DNA of 64,000 nt from Alentia gelatinosa (lineage: Eukaryota > Annelida > Polychaeta > Phyllodocida > Polynoidae): NCBI GenBank assembly GCA_950022655.1, contig OX465584.1:27067469-27131468 (forward strand). Direction: 5' to 3'. This document shows, piece by piece, positions 21,522 through 35,039 of this stretch (its first letter is position 1; the number at the start of each line of letters is the position of its first letter). The notes under the pieces are model-generated. The model saw nothing but the letters and a program-made list of their open reading frames with translations. It was not told where the DNA came from and searched no databases. A program made the position numbers and the translations under genes.

Positions 21522-23850
21522 ATGTAGGGGCAGTGTGTGGATCTGATGTCTCTAAAAGTTTGCTGTTTGCTGCTATTCTCAGTCGGGAGGGTGGGTAAAC
21601 AGGAGCAGATCTCGCCCCCACCTCACCCCCGCCCCAATGCCATACTGAGAATCCGCTCTCTATAAAGTATACATTCACGCTTGGGAATTTAGTTTTTTTA
21701 TGAAAGAGTATTTTGAATAGTATATTCATACAGCTCTGCACTTTAATATTTACGGTTTACCATCGTTGAAAAAATACGGTTTCTTACAGTTAAGATCTAA
21801 GGTCAGAACAGAATATCACGGTCACCCGTCCAATCTGCAGTATTTCCCTGGCACTTCAGTTCCCGGGGAAATACCGTAACATTCCTGGGAACTTGTTTAC
21901 ATTGTAGACAAAGTCTTGAAGTGAGTTTTAAGCCGCGCTTTATATACATTAGTATGTAACCAACTATAGATCAGCTATTGAACCCTTGAATATATAAAAT
22001 CAATTACAAACGGGGGATTTCGAATAGACCAAGTAACACGCTGGTACATGCATTTACTCGTGAATGACTCACATGAATGCAAACTAACCGGCCATGCGAT
22101 ATGCAAACTCCTTAATGGATGATTTGATGTGCCAACAAACAGAATTGCTGTCATAAGAAGCTGGTTGTGAATGATAGCTTTGGCTAGTGAATGCATTGCC
22201 ATAATATAAGACCGTCTATAACAAGTTGAATCATGTGCAAATGAATTTGAATAAAGAAAGAAAGGCAAAGAGAAAAATACAGAAATGTTGCTTGTCTGCA
22301 TTTAGTTAACTATAATTCTATTGGAAACTTGTTGATTATTTGCTGATCCAATAAGGTATATGTTGTGAACACGGACAAGGCTTTATTCACTTTAAGATAG
22401 GTTCCAGTTTCTGGTAGAGTTCCCATGCAGGCAGATCGGAATAATACATCAACGTATACGAAACAAAGGTCGCTCAATATCATATCAAAGACTCCTCCTC
22501 CTCCACCTCCTCCTCCTCCTCAACGTCGGTCTGAATTCGTGATAAACCTTATCACCGACGACCTTTAAGATACCACCCAGTCGCAGTCACATGTCTACTG
22601 ACATTTATTGATGTATTTATCCTTATTCTACGAACGGGCAATCTCAAAACGAAGCCGATATTAACCTCCCCTAACGTAAATGTTATCTTTTTTTTGATGA
22701 TATGTGTTTTGTTGTGGTCCAGGTGAACTCAGTAGAGATGGGTGTTTATTTATAGAAGATCGCGGCCAATTTTATATTGTTATCAATGAGCGATTGATAG
22801 CTATGAAATGAGTAATCGTACGCAATATGTTATGCCTGCTTGTTGCGTGCGTTATGCCACGTCCTCCGTTGTGACATATAGTTTGTACATGTGATGTCAC
22901 AGAGGGTAATGTCAAAACAAAAAACAGGCGATAGACAGAACGCAACAAAACAGGTTGTTTTTATCAGTCATATATGATGGGAACAACAACAGCATTTTTG
23001 ATATATGAGCTGTGGTTTCCATGGTTGCTGAAACGACTTATTTTGCGTCATTCGCGCGGTTTTGACGCGCAATGATACGCATTCTGTATTCAGTGGTGGT
23101 AGAGCAAGCGGAGTGGGTGCAGACTGGGGCATGAATCGTGCCAGAATCTCACTGAGTAAACAAAGCCTCACGACTGTCTCAGTCAACACCGGCATGCAGG
23201 TGAAGGATTTGAAAACATGCAGAGACCAAACAATGTTCCAGGGGGTCGTTTAATATATAGGGAGCGAAACTAGGGAAACGCGAGGAAAGTGTCTATGAGG
23301 ACAAGGACGACGAGTTGAGGGGGATCTCGTTGAAAAACAAAATTTCCTCCAATCTCAATTAGGTCTTCTTTGCTGTATTTGCTGACCAGGTATGCTGGGT
23401 GAGAGTCGAAATATATGTGCTTTGTGATGTGCTTTGACAATGTATAATCGCTGTGCTGTCCCGTGTGGCTCAACCAAAACAGAAAATGGAGGGGAAAAAG
23501 ATCAAATCCCAGACCTTTTAACAGTTTAGATACTTAGTTTGTATTTATCACATAACCAATAAACACCGATATATTTGGTTTTTTTTAATATTTATTGTAT
23601 AACTCTTAGTTGGAATACAACAGATAGGTTGGTTGACACAATGTTTCGGCGTTATTCTGCCTGCATCAGGTGTACATCTGAGACTTTCTTGTCTGGTGTG
23701 TGTGTTTATTACGGAATTAAATGAGCTTGCTCAAATATTTTTAAAAAAGTCCTCCATATTTGTCCAGATAATGACCCCTACCCTCATGTAGCATACGTCA
23801 TGAATGTGTTTTGTGTCTGTCCCAGGCGCCTTGTGGTGATGTTTGCTTGA
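21522..23850. other. Intergenic; CTC microsatellite at 22492-22521
   Basis: Mostly AT-rich with no recognised exon. It contains an interrupted (CTC)n tract of about 30 bp. Short open frames near 22.0 and 23.1 kb have no recognisable domains. Confidence 0.45.
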
Positions 23851-24081
23851 GTGGGATTCACACGATAGGATTCATGTACCTCACAGGGTGTTTTTCTGAG
23901 ACAAGTCCTGCTGAGATTCTGTACTCAAATACAATTCTTCGTCTAAATTATAGAGTTTCATTTCCCTGGGACATGTTTTCCCCCCAGTAATTGTTAAAGA
24001 CATTTCCCCCTAAAAGGAACAAAATCGCATGAGATTTTGAGCCCTGTTATGTACATGAATCCCATCGTGTGAATCACACTT
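23851..24081. mobile_element. MITE family B, complete copy
   Basis: Inverted ends: left GTGGGATTCACACGATAGGA, complement of right GTGTGATTCACACGATGGGA, both followed by TTCATGTAC. The interior holds C-rich and AT-rich words shared with copies at 3884 and 46979. About 230 bp, non-coding. Confidence 0.7.
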
Positions 24082-24099
24082 TAGAAAGACTGGTAATCA

Positions 24100-24478
24100 T
24101 GGGTCTATTGAATAACTTATGATTATAGGGCTAAAGGAGACCTCGAGTGAGGGTTTCCGTTATAGTGAGATTGAAGCTCGTTCGACAGTCCTAGCCAAAG
24201 AGACATGGATAGATCGTCCATAAGTGTTGCTTAAAGTTGGCTCATATTGTTCCTGGGAGCATTATTGTCTTCTGTATAAAATATTGTATAATTTCTGATT
24301 GAATAAACAAGTCTTGCTAAAAAAAGAAAAGAGTCATCTCGTTCGCTAAGGCTGTCCTACCTGACCAAAGTTCATCCATAAGTGTTAAAATAGGTGGACT
24401 CACATCGTCCCTGAGTCTCACTGGTGTACAGCAAATTATTTCATGTACGAAACTATAAATTGCTCAACAGGTCCCAGG
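24100..24478. repeat. Family A-related copies, broken
   Basis: Two successive pieces share CCATAAGTGTT and CGTCCCTGAG words with family A. The second ends in CATGTACGAAACTATAAATT and CAGGTCCCAG, matching the family's right terminus. Confidence 0.5.
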
Positions 24479-24906
24479 TTGTCATAGCTCTGCTCCGGCG
24501 CTGAATTTAGAACCGAACCCACCGGTCTTCCGATGCACAGCGACGCGCCTTACAACATGCTCTACGACGCACAACTGCATTGCATTGAATGTGTGTCGGA
24601 GTGCATCGGGAGGTCTGAATTCTGCATCGGTGTTGGTGGATTCCAGGCCGTATTCTTGTGCACTTGCCGTAAGGACAATAGACGGAGCGCAAGGGTGATG
24701 TGGGTCAGGATTAGGATTATGTTTGAAACAGATCGGAAGGACATTGCAAGAATCCGTCCTTATTTTTATATTAAGAGAGGACAATCCTTGTTTGAACAAC
24801 GAGAACTTCATTAAGACCCTCTTAGGAGCACACAAGAAGAGGTGCCTCAGATATTAAACAGGCCTAAGGTCTGTTTAGTAACTTATGCCTACGAAAGGAT
24901 AGTGTA

Positions 24907-25057
24907 GAGTAAAATCCCGTAACTGTCCGCCTACACGAGATGTCCGCTTACACGAGATGTCCGCTTACACGGGATGTCCGCTTACACGGGGTAAAATTAA
25001 ACATCTAATATAATACTGCCCGTTTACGTGGGGTGTCCGTTAGGCGGGGTTCTACTA
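24907..25057. mobile_element. pogo/Tigger-like MITE, second copy
   Basis: Ends GAGTAAAATCCCGTAACTG and, on the other strand, TAGTAGAACCCCGCCTAACG, with flanking TA. The internal word GATGTCCGCTTACACG is repeated three times. Same family as 3587-3731. Confidence 0.7.
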
Positions 25058-25074
25058 TATAAGGGTATCTCGTA

Positions 25075-25215
25075 TGAGGATAATCATTTAATGATAATCA
25101 AGCTCGTTCAAATAAGACAGGTCCTACAGGACCAAAGGTCGCCCATAAGCATTGAAAAAAGTTTTCGTCACTGGGTCATGTTTGAGTATAGAAAAGGGTC
25201 ATCATGTACCAGCCT
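25075..25215. repeat. Family A-like half copy, degenerate
   Basis: Carries GCCCATAAGCATTGA, CACTGGGTCATGTTTG and AAAAGGGTCATCATGTACCA in the same order as the family A right half. Confidence 0.35.
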
Positions 25216-25349
25216 TTATCCTACCCCTAATAAAAAACGCCATAGGCTTAACATGGGATTTGTTTATGTTACGGGTGTGACATAAAGTGTTGTTTATGCC
25301 ACTACTTTCTAATACTGAAAAAATATGGAAATGGGGTAGGATAAAATCT

Positions 25350-25490
25350 AGACGCCACTCGTTTGAGTTTGAGTTTATTTATGCCACTCATTTTGTTGGC
25401 TCCGTAATGTCACTCGTCTTCGACTCGTGAAATTATGGAGCCAACAAAATGCGTGGCATGAATAAACTCCGACTCGAACTCGTGACGTCT
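25350..25490. mobile_element. Hairpin MITE
   Basis: Arms of about 59 bp: left AGACGCCACTCG... and right complement AGACGTCACGAG..., sharing CATTTTGTTGGCTCC. A short ACTCG/CGAGT-rich loop lies between them. Non-coding. Confidence 0.7.
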
Positions 25491-25499
25491 CTTCATAAT

Positions 25500-28112
25500 A
25501 TTATTAAACAGGCCCCTAGTTACCAGACCTGGGAGAACCGCCACTGTTTGAAGACTCAGTCATAGATTTTATCATTTATTTCTTTTGTATTGTGTCCCGA
25601 AACCAAAGAGTATTTATAGCAGCAGGCACACAGATACCACCGTTTATCAGTACCTTGCTCTTGCTGCGTTGTTTTTGACAGTTGGAACAGGTTTATCTCC
25701 CACTCAAATATTTGTGTTGCCAGTGATAAAAATGTGCTAGAGTCATGAGCCGGATCGAGATCGTCATCTAACAACACAACACGTCTATATTATAATAAGA
25801 CCACTATAGATAATTCAACCATTACCATATGGCCTGGATTTATCATGTTATCATAGTTACCAACGGTTATCATCTGTTGGGATATAGTTTTACAGAATAA
25901 TATAGCGGTATCAGATCTCACTGCCAATGTATTTAATTATTTTATCCGGTGTTAAATAGAGCTACTTTTGGACTACAGAGCAGTATTTTATGTCACATTT
26001 CATATCAATAACTTTGATATCAAATATATCTAAATATAATGCTTCTGTACAGTGCTCGCTGAGCAAATTTCTGTCCCCCAAGGACACGCAGACCTATAGA
26101 ATAAGTCAGTAAAAGATGTAGGTCAAATATTACACATCACACCACATGAGTATTTTAAGTTGTGATAAGGATGTTCAGATCATGCGACATGCTGACGACG
26201 TTCAGTCAACAAACAACCTCGAAAATCATGTCCTAACTACAACTAGGAACAGAAGACATCCCGGCATAGCTTTAACTTGTGCTCACAGATTTGTGATGTT
26301 ATTGCAGTATAGCTTATATCTAGGAAGCGCGATAGTCTCAGTGATGATATCTAGGAAAACCATTGCCTATCAGCATTAGTCAAAGTGAAGAATAACAGCC
26401 TTAATTACATGTATTCGAACTAAAACATTGATAGTAGTATAATGTGCCAGATAGATTTGTACTCATTGATCTTGAAGCGTCAGCATAAATTTAATTTCAA
26501 AATGTAATTTTTAACCAAAAGATCATCTCGTTCCCTTTACCTTCTCAGAATCTTTCTTAACCCTCCGTTTAATCAACAAAGCTGTTCCTGCTGTCTTCGG
26601 CGTTGGAGACCAACAGTGGCCCACTGCAATGTATGGTTGAAAAAACATACAGTATTTACAACTCAATCGAAACCAAACACATGTGTCAGCTTATCAAATT
26701 AAAGAGGATCGGGTACCAAACCAAAACAGATCTCTATATGTCTAATGCAAATAGGGAAAGACTAAGGAGATTCCCCTATGCACAGAGGCTCTTCCTTTTG
26801 AAAATCCCCCCCCCCCCCCCCCCGAGAGCGTACAAACAAATATTTATAAGTAATAATAAGGAGACCAGAACTCTAAACTGGTTCTGAAATAATCTTGAAA
26901 GGAAAAAATGACGAGAACCTAAGTTCCTCAGTTTCATAATTTCGATGTCCAGTTGAAATCCATATTAGTAAATCCTGACTATCTTAAACGTTTTTATTAC
27001 CCACTGGAGTAATCTGTTAAGAGTAAACATTGATATTGATTTTTAATTGGGAACCAATTAGCATGTTACTGATACAAGGCGGTTTACCAATATAAACCCT
27101 GCTTAATTAGTAGTGAGACGATTTAGTAGATTTACTGTTCGTGTTCTCATGTTCTGTCACAGTGGTGCATGCCACTGTGTCTTCATTGCTGTTAAAATGA
27201 CCTAGAATAACTGGACATAAGGATAGTAATACTACCTGTAATGTGTAAGGTCTGACATCTTCTTTCTTCAAATAGCGTTATTCAGCAGAGAGACCAGATG
27301 GTGTTGTGTGTACTTATCTCTATGGGACGTTGGGTATCATCTGCATAGTTTGCACAACACCCAGTGACATTCCTAGGTATTTACTTAGAGCCGTTCCCAC
27401 CTTTCCTACCATAACTAGGGATTGCTGCCTTCCCCCAGACATGAATATAAAACCCAGACATGACAAAGTGAAGGGAAAGAACTCTTGGTCGAAGAATTGC
27501 TGTTTTTAGGTTCCAGGTTCTTTCCTGGAGTGTACTGTACAAAGGTATATGCCAGGCACCAGTCAAAATCTAGAGCTATTTGACACACATAAAGGGCACT
27601 CAATAAACTCTAAATCTAGTCAAACATATGAAGTTGTCTGACTAATTAGGATAATTGCCGAAAAGAAGGTTTGCCACTTTAACTGGAATATAAATACTAT
27701 AATTTTCCCCTTTTGTTTCATTATCAGAAACCAGATTGTTATGACGATACCTTTTCCACCATCGCCAAAACAATGACAAAAGTTCCATCGTGAACATCCT
27801 CTCCAAATACATCTTCTGAATCATTAAACAATTTTTGGCTTAAAGTACATCAGTTATGTCGTTGGATTTAGTATTGTGTTTTAGATTTTACGTGTCTATA
27901 GTGTATACTGCTTCAGCCGCCCTTATTCGAGCAGCCACAGGCAAATATTGCAGGTGAATATTGAATCTCTGGGGAAGCCAGCACCACGGCTTCCGCCGCA
28001 AGGATGCTGACCACTAAATGCCATTCTATTCTGTAAATAAAGTGTCCAATATTGAATATCCTGGCCATATTTCCTGCATTTCCTCACTGATGGACGTGAT
28101 TTGTCTTGACAG
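25500..28112. other. Non-coding, probably fucosyltransferase intron; C18 tract
   Basis: No exon recognised. A run of 18 C residues lies at 26806-26823. If the exon at 28113 belongs to a gene with upstream exons, at least part of this stretch is its last intron. I searched for the conserved TEKF/FENS-type upstream motif and did not see it. Confidence 0.4.
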
Positions 28113-28680
28113 GAACAACATAATCCCTGTGGTGATGGGGGCACGGCCGCAGGACTACGCGCTCGCCTGTCCGCCGCACTCCTACATCCACGTGGACGAC
28201 TTCGACTCGCCCAAAGCCCTGGCCGCCTACCTCCACAAGCTGGACAAGGACGACGCCCTCTACAACCGGTACTTTGAGTGGAAGGGCAGCGGGCACTTTA
28301 TCGACACACAGTTCTGGTGTCGTCTGTGCGCCATGCTGCACGACGAGACGCAAAACGCCTGGTACGACGACATCAACGACTGGTGGAGAGGTGGCGCCAC
28401 CTGCGTGAAACCCCGGGGCGACCGGAAGTGGGCCACCTGGCGGGACTCCATGGAACCAAAGCAGAGATCAGTGGAGCCGCTGAAATATGGTCCGAGAGAC
28501 CAATCAGACGGGTATGTACCAAACAAGAGAGGACTGAAAGGTAGAAAGAAGGCAACAGCAACCGGTCTCGACAAGGCACCCGATTTTGAAACATTTCCGT
28601 TGAAGCTTCAGTCGCATAATGCTAACAGCCAAAAGTCGCTTTTTATGAATCACGGAAAGCAGCCGACGGGGAAGAGGTAA
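28113..28680 (+). CDS. Core alpha-1,3-fucosyltransferase, terminal exon
   Basis: C-terminal part of a GT10 fucosyltransferase, the Golgi enzyme that transfers fucose from GDP-fucose to N-glycan core GlcNAc in invertebrates. The exon starts after TTGTCTTGACAG, with its first base completing a split codon, and ends at TAA. Family hallmarks in order are NIIPVVMGARPQDYA, PPHSYIHVDDF, SPKALAAYL, YFEWKGSG, FIDTQFWCRLCAMLH and a DINDWWRGG..C motif near the end of the catalytic domain. About 90 low-complexity, basic residues follow, a tail longer than usual. An in-frame ATG at 28018 precedes the splice site but lies in intron-like DNA and is rejected as the start. The N-terminal cytoplasmic tail, membrane anchor, stem and donor-site motifs are not in this exon; I found no upstream exons in the window. 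GC content is well above the neighbourhood, as expected for a conserved exon. Confidence 0.9.
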
Positions 28681-31600
28681 CGGCGCTAAAGCTTGTAAAA
28701 CTATTAACTCTTATTTAATCTGACTCTGTGAGTATCTTCGCTCACGAGGGTTGAAAGTGAAAACGTTGCCGAGGGACAGCCATAATGGTTCAACAATGAG
28801 GGTGACTGACTGTTGATATACTAATACACTGTACATTCACTTGGTGAGACTCTTCACATCTCCTGTGCAACGGGTAATGCCATTTACATGGGACCGACCA
28901 TGACCAAAGAATTGAAATTAATAGAACAGCACAAGCAGAAAGGAGCACTGCCGGAAGTAGTGGCAGTTTATTTAACCGACGTTTTCGGATGTTACTTTTA
29001 TTTCTGATTAATGCTTTGTGTACATACAGCAAGGCAGGTTTGTGGTGATAGGCCTTGTATTGCTGGTTTATGGTTTCACACATCTTTAACACATCCCTAA
29101 ATATTTTGTTTATTTCTCTTCTGTTTTTTCTCTCACCATACAGTATTGAATTAATGTCTGCTTTGATAAATGGTATATAGGTCAGCTTTTACGAAAGCCA
29201 AACCTTAAAGTTCTATATTGAACATTTGTAGATCAGTATAGAGTCAGTCCCTCATAGTCAGTGATATGAGTAAATCATACCCAAAGTATCCAGGAAATGT
29301 TATAGGGCCTACTAATTTGAAGACCTGGTATATGTTAGGTATCCATAAAATATAATTCTGTATGTGAAAGTTTACACAATCTTCAATTCTAACAGAATCT
29401 CTTTCCCTATTTCTATACGGAAAGCTGCGTTTTCTAATTCAACGGCAGTGGGCGAGACCACCTGTGCATACCCATAGCAAGCAAACTCTCCATCCTTTTG
29501 TTGTTAACTCTTTGGAATTGACCAATCATCATGTAACATTCAATATATCTAGCCATATTGAATGGCAACATCGATTGCATTATCCTTTTAGTTTAAACGG
29601 TATTCGTGGGTTGATATCAATGGCGAACCGTCAGCATGGTAGGCCGCTACGAGTTGGAATGGTAGGCAAACACTCCACGGTAATTTCTTAAATACCGTTC
29701 TCTATAATGACTCCTATGTTTCAACAAATCTTTGAGATAGGTTATAGTGCTCAATATTTAAACAGATTGATCATCAAAGCAACGTTCTGACTTAGTCAGA
29801 ACTTATGGTTTGACTAGATGTGTGATAAGTACATTTTTCTTTCACTGGCAGATCCCATGTTAGAGTGCTTATTCCACCAGGCCGATGTTAACCCGACGTA
29901 TTTAAGATGAGGTGAAAACAATATGACCCTGGTAGATCAGGTATGGCCATCCACATTCGTTCAGCGCTATTCCTCAAATAGTTGGATTGCGTATCTGCTG
30001 TGCCATCAAAGACCTTGGTCTGATCGTTTTCTCATTGCCGTTGAAAACTGAAATAAAACGGCTTTGCCCTCATCGTAGCACCTTAGTTCACTGAGCAAAA
30101 TGGTCTGTGCATGCCAGGTACCAAGAAGGCGCAATGCACATGCGCACTGTCATGAACTGTCTCTCTCCTAGCAGATTCTTTATGGCGCTTAGGCATACGC
30201 GTACAACCAGCAGTGCGATATGTTGGCTATGAAAGTGTCAAGACATAGAATAAAATTATCTTGACCCTAAAGCATATTCTGTGTTGCTGGAAACCTGCAC
30301 TAGGTGATCTAAATGATCTTCATAAGGGGATAGACATTGTGTATATATAGGAGTGTTTTTAAAGTATAGCACTGGTACTGTTATTATGTCAGATAACTAC
30401 TCTGCTGGCCTAAATCGAGAAAGGGAACTACAAACTATTCTATCCTGTTCCTAACAATATATAAATTTCCTATAAATATTCAGGTTTTAGCCACGAACTC
30501 GAAACGTTGCACAAATGATCACTCATGCGCTGTAGAGGTATGGTCATTTTCGTATAGGGCGCCGTTTGGAACATTCCCTATCTGTACATATCATACATAG
30601 AAAAATTATGCAAAAGAGTACTTAATTTTCATTTTGTTTACAAAATAGACTTAGTTTTAGTCCATCCTTGATTCTGTCTTTGACATGGGTTTGAATTCTG
30701 TGAAATATTCCATTCTGTATACGAAATAGACTTTGTATTGGTCCTTCATTGTATTCTGGATACTCTGCCATACTTTGTTGGACGAATATCATTATGTGTA
30801 CCAAATGAAGACATTACCAACTGTTTCCATTATGCACATGAAATGAATGTGTGTTGTGCACTGTGTATGCTAGATTAGTCTCGTCCTGATCATGTTACCA
30901 TTTCGTACACAGAATACAACATTGAACTCTCACTATGTTGATTCTGTACATGTACTGAGACAATGTTCATTCTTAAGACAAATAAGGAAGGTAATCTTTC
31001 TATATTGTATACAAAATGAGATGTGATTTGACCAAAACTCATGGCATTTCCAGTGGCTATGGATCTGAATGCAGTTCCTTTTTACACTTGCATACTTGAG
31101 TAGACTACAGAACAGGGAAGACGTGGGTCAGCTCTGCTCCACCAGGATAAATTTAAACAAAGCTTCACGCGGCTGATGAACGAGTGTAGCATTCATCTTG
31201 TTGGAATCCATTCTTTCCGCTGAGAAATCAGCCCGGTGGAATCAGCACTTTATCTGCACTGATATCAAACAAACAGAAGCTCCTCCATTCTCCAGCCTTC
31301 CCTCCCAGTTTACGAGTCCTATGCATGAAACTGTTCAGTTACACTTATAAGACTCTTCACGATTTGAAAACTTATGATTTACTTGTATATTACAGGAGGT
31401 CTTCGGTGGATGTTATTCGGGAAAAAGAGAAACGTCATTTGGAAGTTTAAACTAGTCGCATGACTATCTTTGAATGTAATTCCTTGGTTTTGTGTGCGTA
31501 GATGTAAGTACCTGCTGCAGGAAACTATCATCACAAAACAATATATTGATTTAAACGTAGGTCATTTCAATCAGAAATGCCCATAGCTAAGTGACTGCAA

Positions 31601-32731
31601 ATATACTCATACTTGAGAGTCTTTAAGATATCTCAAACTGGAGAATGATACGTGGAGACAGGGTTAGCGGTGGCTAAATTTCATTCAGCCAACTTCACGC
31701 TGTTGCTTATTACCATATACCTGTTGATAATTGAACATGCCATTTTATTACTTATGGTTCCGAATGACAGTAAGTCACGTGGTACAGAGGAACAAACTGT
31801 ATTCATTTATCACATTATGACGAATAAAATCCGTACAGCTCCCAGGTAAATGTGAGCATTCGTGCACAGGTATATAGGAATGTTTCCCTACAAATCCCCT
31901 CTCTTATAGATGGTTTAATACAGAAATAGTGTGATTGAGTACTTATCTTATGCTGTTATCTGAACGTATTAGTTGTGAATACGACTTGCCCTGGTTGAGA
32001 TACATCTTTTTTATAAGCTAAAGGAGAACATGGCGAATATTTGTTCAATTTGGTGGTGTATGATCGTGTGTTCAGGTAAAGACGTTAAATGTCAGTGAAT
32101 ATCATTGGTCACCGTGCTGAGACAAATAAACCTGTTCCTGTCTAAAGATGATGTTCCTCTCGAACCAAGGTCTATAACTGATCTCAAATGAAGTTCTTGC
32201 TAACTGAATATGGAGTCCTCTTCTTTAATGAGACTAAAGTGTTGTAGTCAAGAAAAGTCATAATGAAAGAATGAAGGTGACAGTTAACTAGAACTAGACC
32301 CGCTACCACAAGTGTATGACGGGAATAGCTTGATCTGTTCATGTCAGGCGTCGTGCAGTTGGAGATTTCATTCCAGTGCCGTTTTCACCGAGAGCCGTGA
32401 GACTGGTCACCCTGTTGAATATTTGTTATATGTATATATTTTATATATTTCCTGTTGATCTAATCAGAATGTACACACATTCCCTGGGCTAAACCCTAAC
32501 CCTTTACAAATATCTCTGTGTGATATAGGATGGTTTAAAGCTGAGAAGGACATTTGACGCCGACCAATTGTCTGATGTTTAACACAGACGATTGTACGGC
32601 GTCTGACTCTCTGAGCTATGTACTTATTATGTCTATGTTAACCATTATCTGCGCTGACATAATTAGGGGACTGGTGTTTCGTTTCGTTGATGATGTTTGC
32701 TCCATATTATCTCACCCATGGTATCTATGCT
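28681..32731. other. Intergenic, no gene seen
   Basis: About 4 kb of AT-rich sequence following the fucosyltransferase stop codon. No exon, RNA gene or named repeat recognised. The stretch 30640-31010 repeats weak TTCTGTATAC-like words but has no regular period. Confidence 0.4.
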
Positions 32732-32850
32732 CCATAGACATAACATTGGGAACTCGTATCCAACGCCTTTGAGATATTTCTAAAGGAGATATATCCAATG
32801 GGGGATTGTGTCACAAATGTTAGCCCTTTTGTCAATGTGAAGGGTGAGCT
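32732..32850. repeat. Dispersed repeat Y, divergent copy
   Basis: Shares ATTGGGAACTCGTATCCAACG, then TGTCACAAATGTTAGCCC and GTCAATGTGAAGGGTG, in order with copies at 41628-41838 and 43121-43340. Confidence 0.6.
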
Positions 32851-32856
32851 AAATTC

Positions 32857-33000
32857 AGAAACCCATTCAAGTTTAGGGTCAGAGCTTGATCCCATCTCAT
32901 TTGAATCGCTAGGTAAATTACACAGCTTTGCCTTGTGAATTACTACGCGATTCAAACTCGATGGGATACGAGCTCTGACCCTAAGCTTTAATTGGTTTCT
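32857..33000. mobile_element. Hairpin MITE
   Basis: Arms of about 52 bp: left AGAAACCCATTCAAG, right complement AGAAACCAATTAAAG, both containing TTAGGGTCAGAGCT and TTTGAATCG. Directly follows a copy of repeat Y. Confidence 0.7.
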
Positions 33001-33930
33001 CTATAATAAATCACGGTCATATTGCTGTAAGATTGAATTTGATACTACTAGTCAGCACGAATGCACTGCATAGTAGCAGACCGTGCAGGATTTACCAGCA
33101 ATTGCATACATTGGAGTGCTCCACCATCGTCCTATACATCGACTTCCACCTTTCAGTGAATTTTAAACATTTCGGCTATAGAAAGGCCATGACATCCAAG
33201 TCAAGAAGGATTCCCGATTCCGTTGGTAAGGCCTGTGATTATCATGTTTGCAAATCATGAAGAGGCATCGGTCATCTTATCATGGTACATTTCCCTTTGA
33301 AAGGTCCATCTGATATGTAAGATGAAGCCATAATTCCTGTATCAATTTGAGAGTGTTCCCATTAAAGTGGGATTATAAGTAAATAATATGACGAAAGTTA
33401 TCGAAAGCGATCAAATTATGTATTGCGGATTTCTTTTACTTGCTGTGTGATTTGACTGCTAAATGTTATACTTGTCGTCAGACTGAGGTTCAGTATGTTA
33501 TTTAATACTTTTTTCCTTTTTATATCAGTTGGAGCTTTATATGTATCGTTATTTAATCTGAGCAGTCCAAAAATATCTGTGATGAGAAGAGGTTGAAATA
33601 TATACATAGCTTAATGGGACATAATGTTACTTTAGTTGTTCGTAAAAAGACACGGTATCATTGCCAATCAGAATTTGTTATTTATGATATACAAAGTACC
33701 CATTGAGAATGTATGGGGACCACTACGCATTATTTAAAAACTGCGAGTTAACATAACCATGGCATACGGATTCAAATCTGTGGTATGCTTCAAAGCCATT
33801 GAATACGCGAACGGAAAAATACTTTCTTTATGCTATAGGGCAAAAGAATATACCCTTTACAATGGCAATTCCTGGATTTAAATTGTTCGAGAAGATTGAA
33901 AATAGATACAACAAACCATTGTTTTCTATG

Positions 33931-34028
33931 CAGGCGGCTCTGTAGACCACTCGAGATTGACGTAGTAATACACTCGCTGACGCTGGCGTAATACTAAGCG
34001 TCAACCATTCGTGGTTTATGTCCGCCTG
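33931..34028. repeat. Imperfect 98-bp palindrome
   Basis: CAGGCGG at one end and CCGCCTG at the other. Arms of about 41 bp include GTAATAC/GTAATAC and GACCAC/GTGGT pairs. May be a small MITE. Confidence 0.55.
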
Positions 34029-34638
34029 TCTACGAAACCATCGATATCCCGATGCCGGAAACTATCCTCAAAGGGATAATCTTATTGATAATTTTACCAA
34101 GGATATTAGGTGTGCAACTACATTCATCCTGTTATCGTATATTTGTGTACATGCATCATTTTTAAGATGGGGAAGGTATATAATAATAGGTATATAATAA
34201 TATCGTGCTCTGCTGGTTGACGTCTGTAGCACCATAATTGACAGCTCAGATTGCGTCCTGCAAACTGAACACACCCGTTGATTTTCTCGTTTTCTGCTAA
34301 TTGGAGGTGATTTACAATTATTGGTATATAATAAAGGGTATTCGTGTACAATATTTTGTAGAGGACGAGATCATATTTATTTTTAAAGAATGAAAAATAA
34401 AGGAATATTTTACATATCATTGGTGTTGGGTGTTAGTTCTTAATGCTTTCACATATAGTAAAATAGTCGTATTAACATTTTTCTCAATGCTTTCACACGG
34501 AATAAAATGAGTCATTGAATGTGGTTCTTTCACATGGCATGACCTAGTCTTATAAACGCATACATGGTTTTATATAAGATATCAGATACAACTGCAGGAT
34601 TTAATGCAGGGAAAGAGCTGTGTGATGTATTCAAAGAG

Positions 34639-34829
34639 TAGACTTGAGCAAGTCTTTAATTATGGACATAATTCAGAAGTAAAACTATTTTTCAACTTTT
34701 TTTTGTACTCCTATCAGTTCTGGACTAGGGTCCCTATTACGCATTACAGGTCCAGTCCATGAATCAAAGTATAGGAGAGGTAGGGTAGGTGGATGGTAAG
34801 CATGGGAGGCATGGACTGAAGCCAGTCTC
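34639..34829 (+). mobile_element. Mutator-like MITE, family C, copy 2
   Basis: Starts TAGACTTGAGCAAGTCT and ends GACTGAAGCCAGTCTC. Flanks TTCAAAGAG and GGCAAAGAG agree at 7 of 9 positions. At 191 bp it is the longest copy. A short direct repeat of AAAGAGCTGTGTG follows to 34890, and a run of 16 C residues at 34903-34918. Confidence 0.65.
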
Positions 34830-35039
34830 GGCAAAGAGCTGTGTGATGCAGGTAAAGAGCTGTGTGTTGAAGGCAAAGAGCTGTGTGTATGTACATTTTC
34901 TGCCCCCCCCCCCCCCCCACCTCAATAACACATATGTGGTACTAACCTTTTCCAAGCGGGCAGAATGGAGAGTAGCAATGTTTAAAGGGTCAAGGATATT
35001 CTTACTTAGTGTGTCCTTTTAGGGAGTGAGAGTCTTTAT

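Noticed and set aside
24533..24814. 93-codon plus-strand frame with several cysteines
   Set aside because: No recognisable motif, frames open on both strands, and it lies beside MITE copies.
28018..28112. In-frame upstream ATG of the fucosyltransferase frame
   Set aside because: Residues before 28113 do not fit the family and an acceptor TTGACAG sits exactly where homology begins.
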